Source: Atrina japonica (lineage: Eukaryota; Mollusca; Bivalvia; Pterioida; Pinnidae). Taken from it: a stretch of 64,000 nucleotides of DNA. Every line of letters starts with the position of its first letter. Within the stretch, counting starts at the first letter, position 1. Positions 63,128 to 64,000 of this stretch are shown piece by piece. The translations under genes and the position numbers were made by a program. The notes under the pieces are model-generated. The model had not been told where the DNA came from, did no database searches, and was given only the letters and a program-made list of their open reading frames with translations. The stretch spans positions 442,001 through 506,000 of the forward strand of contig BROG01000032.1 of NCBI GenBank assembly GCA_030159075.1. Reading direction: 5' to 3'.

Positions 63128-63212
63128 GGAAACAGACAGACTGGGATCCCAACCCAAGTCTTCCACAATCTGTGCAGATGCTCTACCAACTGATCTACCT
63201 GGTCTGTCATAC
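63128..63212 (-). mobile_element. tRNA-like SINE head
   Basis: On minus, AGGTAGATCAGTTGGTAGAG (A-box TAGATCAGTTGG) is followed after about 35 bp by TTGGGTTGGGATCCC (B-box-like). The tRNA-like fold is decayed and no body could be matched to families A to C. Confidence 0.5.
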
Positions 63213-64000
63213 CCAGTTCTCGTTACTGTCTTCTTTTTTAAATTTTCATACCTCAATTAAAACTTGCATGAGATTCCTAATTTCACTGTAATATGTTTAG
63301 TTGTATGCCATTTATCATAGGAATGGAAATAATGAACTATTAAACAAAGAAGAAAATACTGTTTCATTACATATTTTGATTTTTAATTTTCTGAATTAGA
63401 AATTAAAATATTCATTAATTTAAACAGAAAATTTAATTTAACTCCCTATATAGATCAGTTTAATAGTGATATATAATTTTTACTTCCTGTTTTAAAAATG
63501 GCCAAATCTTTGAAACTACAAATTAGAAAATTACATCCAAATAGGCAATAAAACCTGGTAACATTCTCTGCTTAATGGAGAAAATTTTATTGAAATGTGA
63601 TAAGAAATGGCTTTACAATATATTTTTGAAAAAATGTGGTTTATAATTTATATGAAGAACATGTACATTGCATACAGCTAAACAAAAAATAGTGTCCAAG
63701 CACTTTTGGCAGGTCCCCGTAAGTGAAAAAGTCTTGCTGGGATAAAAAAATATATACCATACGGTATATAACTTTTGTATTTACAACAATGCTTTGTTAT
63801 AGACAATTAGTAAACGACATAATATGCATCATTACTGATACTCATATTCAGCATTTGTTTACTGGTCTATATAATTTGAAATGATCTATTGCAGTTTTAT
63901 TGTCTCGGCTCCAGTCTGTTAATGTACATTTGCACATTTATGCAACTATATTTAAAGCATAGAATTATACTTGTCACCTGATCCTGGCTTTTGATAAAAT
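63213..64000. other. Unique AT-rich sequence
   Basis: No gene or repeat recognised up to the window edge. Confidence 0.4.

Noticed and set aside
63128..63212. Possible tRNA gene on minus
   Set aside because: A-box is good but the T-arm is altered (GGGTTGGGATCCC) and the stems do not close; better read as a SINE head.

Overview
This window is eukaryotic, AT-rich, repeat-dense DNA, most likely from a bivalve or related mollusc. The evidence is the absence of long or closely packed ORFs, the frequent ACATGTA/TACATGTA words, tRNA-derived SINEs of molluscan type, many short inverted-repeat (MITE-like) elements and an unusual number of minisatellite arrays. The species assignment is inference from sequence style and memory; no search was run.

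Coding content is very low. The best-supported coding segment is a 153-bp internal exon on the minus strand at 62428-62580. It has a textbook acceptor and donor, is phase 0 at both ends, and encodes a Ser/Arg/Gln-rich 51-residue stretch with an SGIP core. A weaker minus-strand candidate is at 20791-20960, ending in a consensus GTAAGC donor. Most of the window may be intron of minus-strand genes, or intergenic. The long open frames elsewhere lie in tandem arrays whose unit length is a multiple of three (51, 48, 27 and 36 bp) and need no coding explanation.

Layout: 1-3 kb AT-rich unique DNA; 3.0-6.6 kb a 51-bp then 49-bp minisatellite; 6.6-14.3 kb unique DNA with MITEs, including a 538-bp element with 25-bp terminal inverted repeats; 14.3-18.7 kb a TA microsatellite and unique DNA; 18.8-19.8 kb a decayed minisatellite split by an old SINE; 20.8 kb the weak exon candidate; 22.4-23.3 kb a TG-rich minisatellite; 23.5-27.8 kb SINEs and MITEs; 29.2-31.8 kb a 48-bp array; 33.4-34.2 kb a 45-46-bp array; 36.1-37.0 kb a 27-bp array; 38-43 kb pogo/Tigger-like MITEs, a 151-bp hairpin MITE and SINEs; 43.7-44.4 kb a 46-bp array; 45-57 kb several SINEs, a giant TA palindrome (48.6-48.9 kb), a clean SINE insertion with target-site duplication (51.86-52.17 kb) and a SINE fragment between unusually long direct repeats (54.3-54.5 kb); 55.7-56.3 kb a 20-bp array with a 100-bp higher-order period; 58-61 kb more MITEs; 61.1-61.7 kb a 36-bp array; 62.4-62.6 kb the exon; 63.1 kb a tRNA-like SINE head.

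I found no CRISPR array, operon, phage, bacterial defence system, rRNA or intact tRNA gene. The notable material is repeat biology: about ten separate minisatellite arrays in 64 kb, nested transposon insertions and large inverted repeats.
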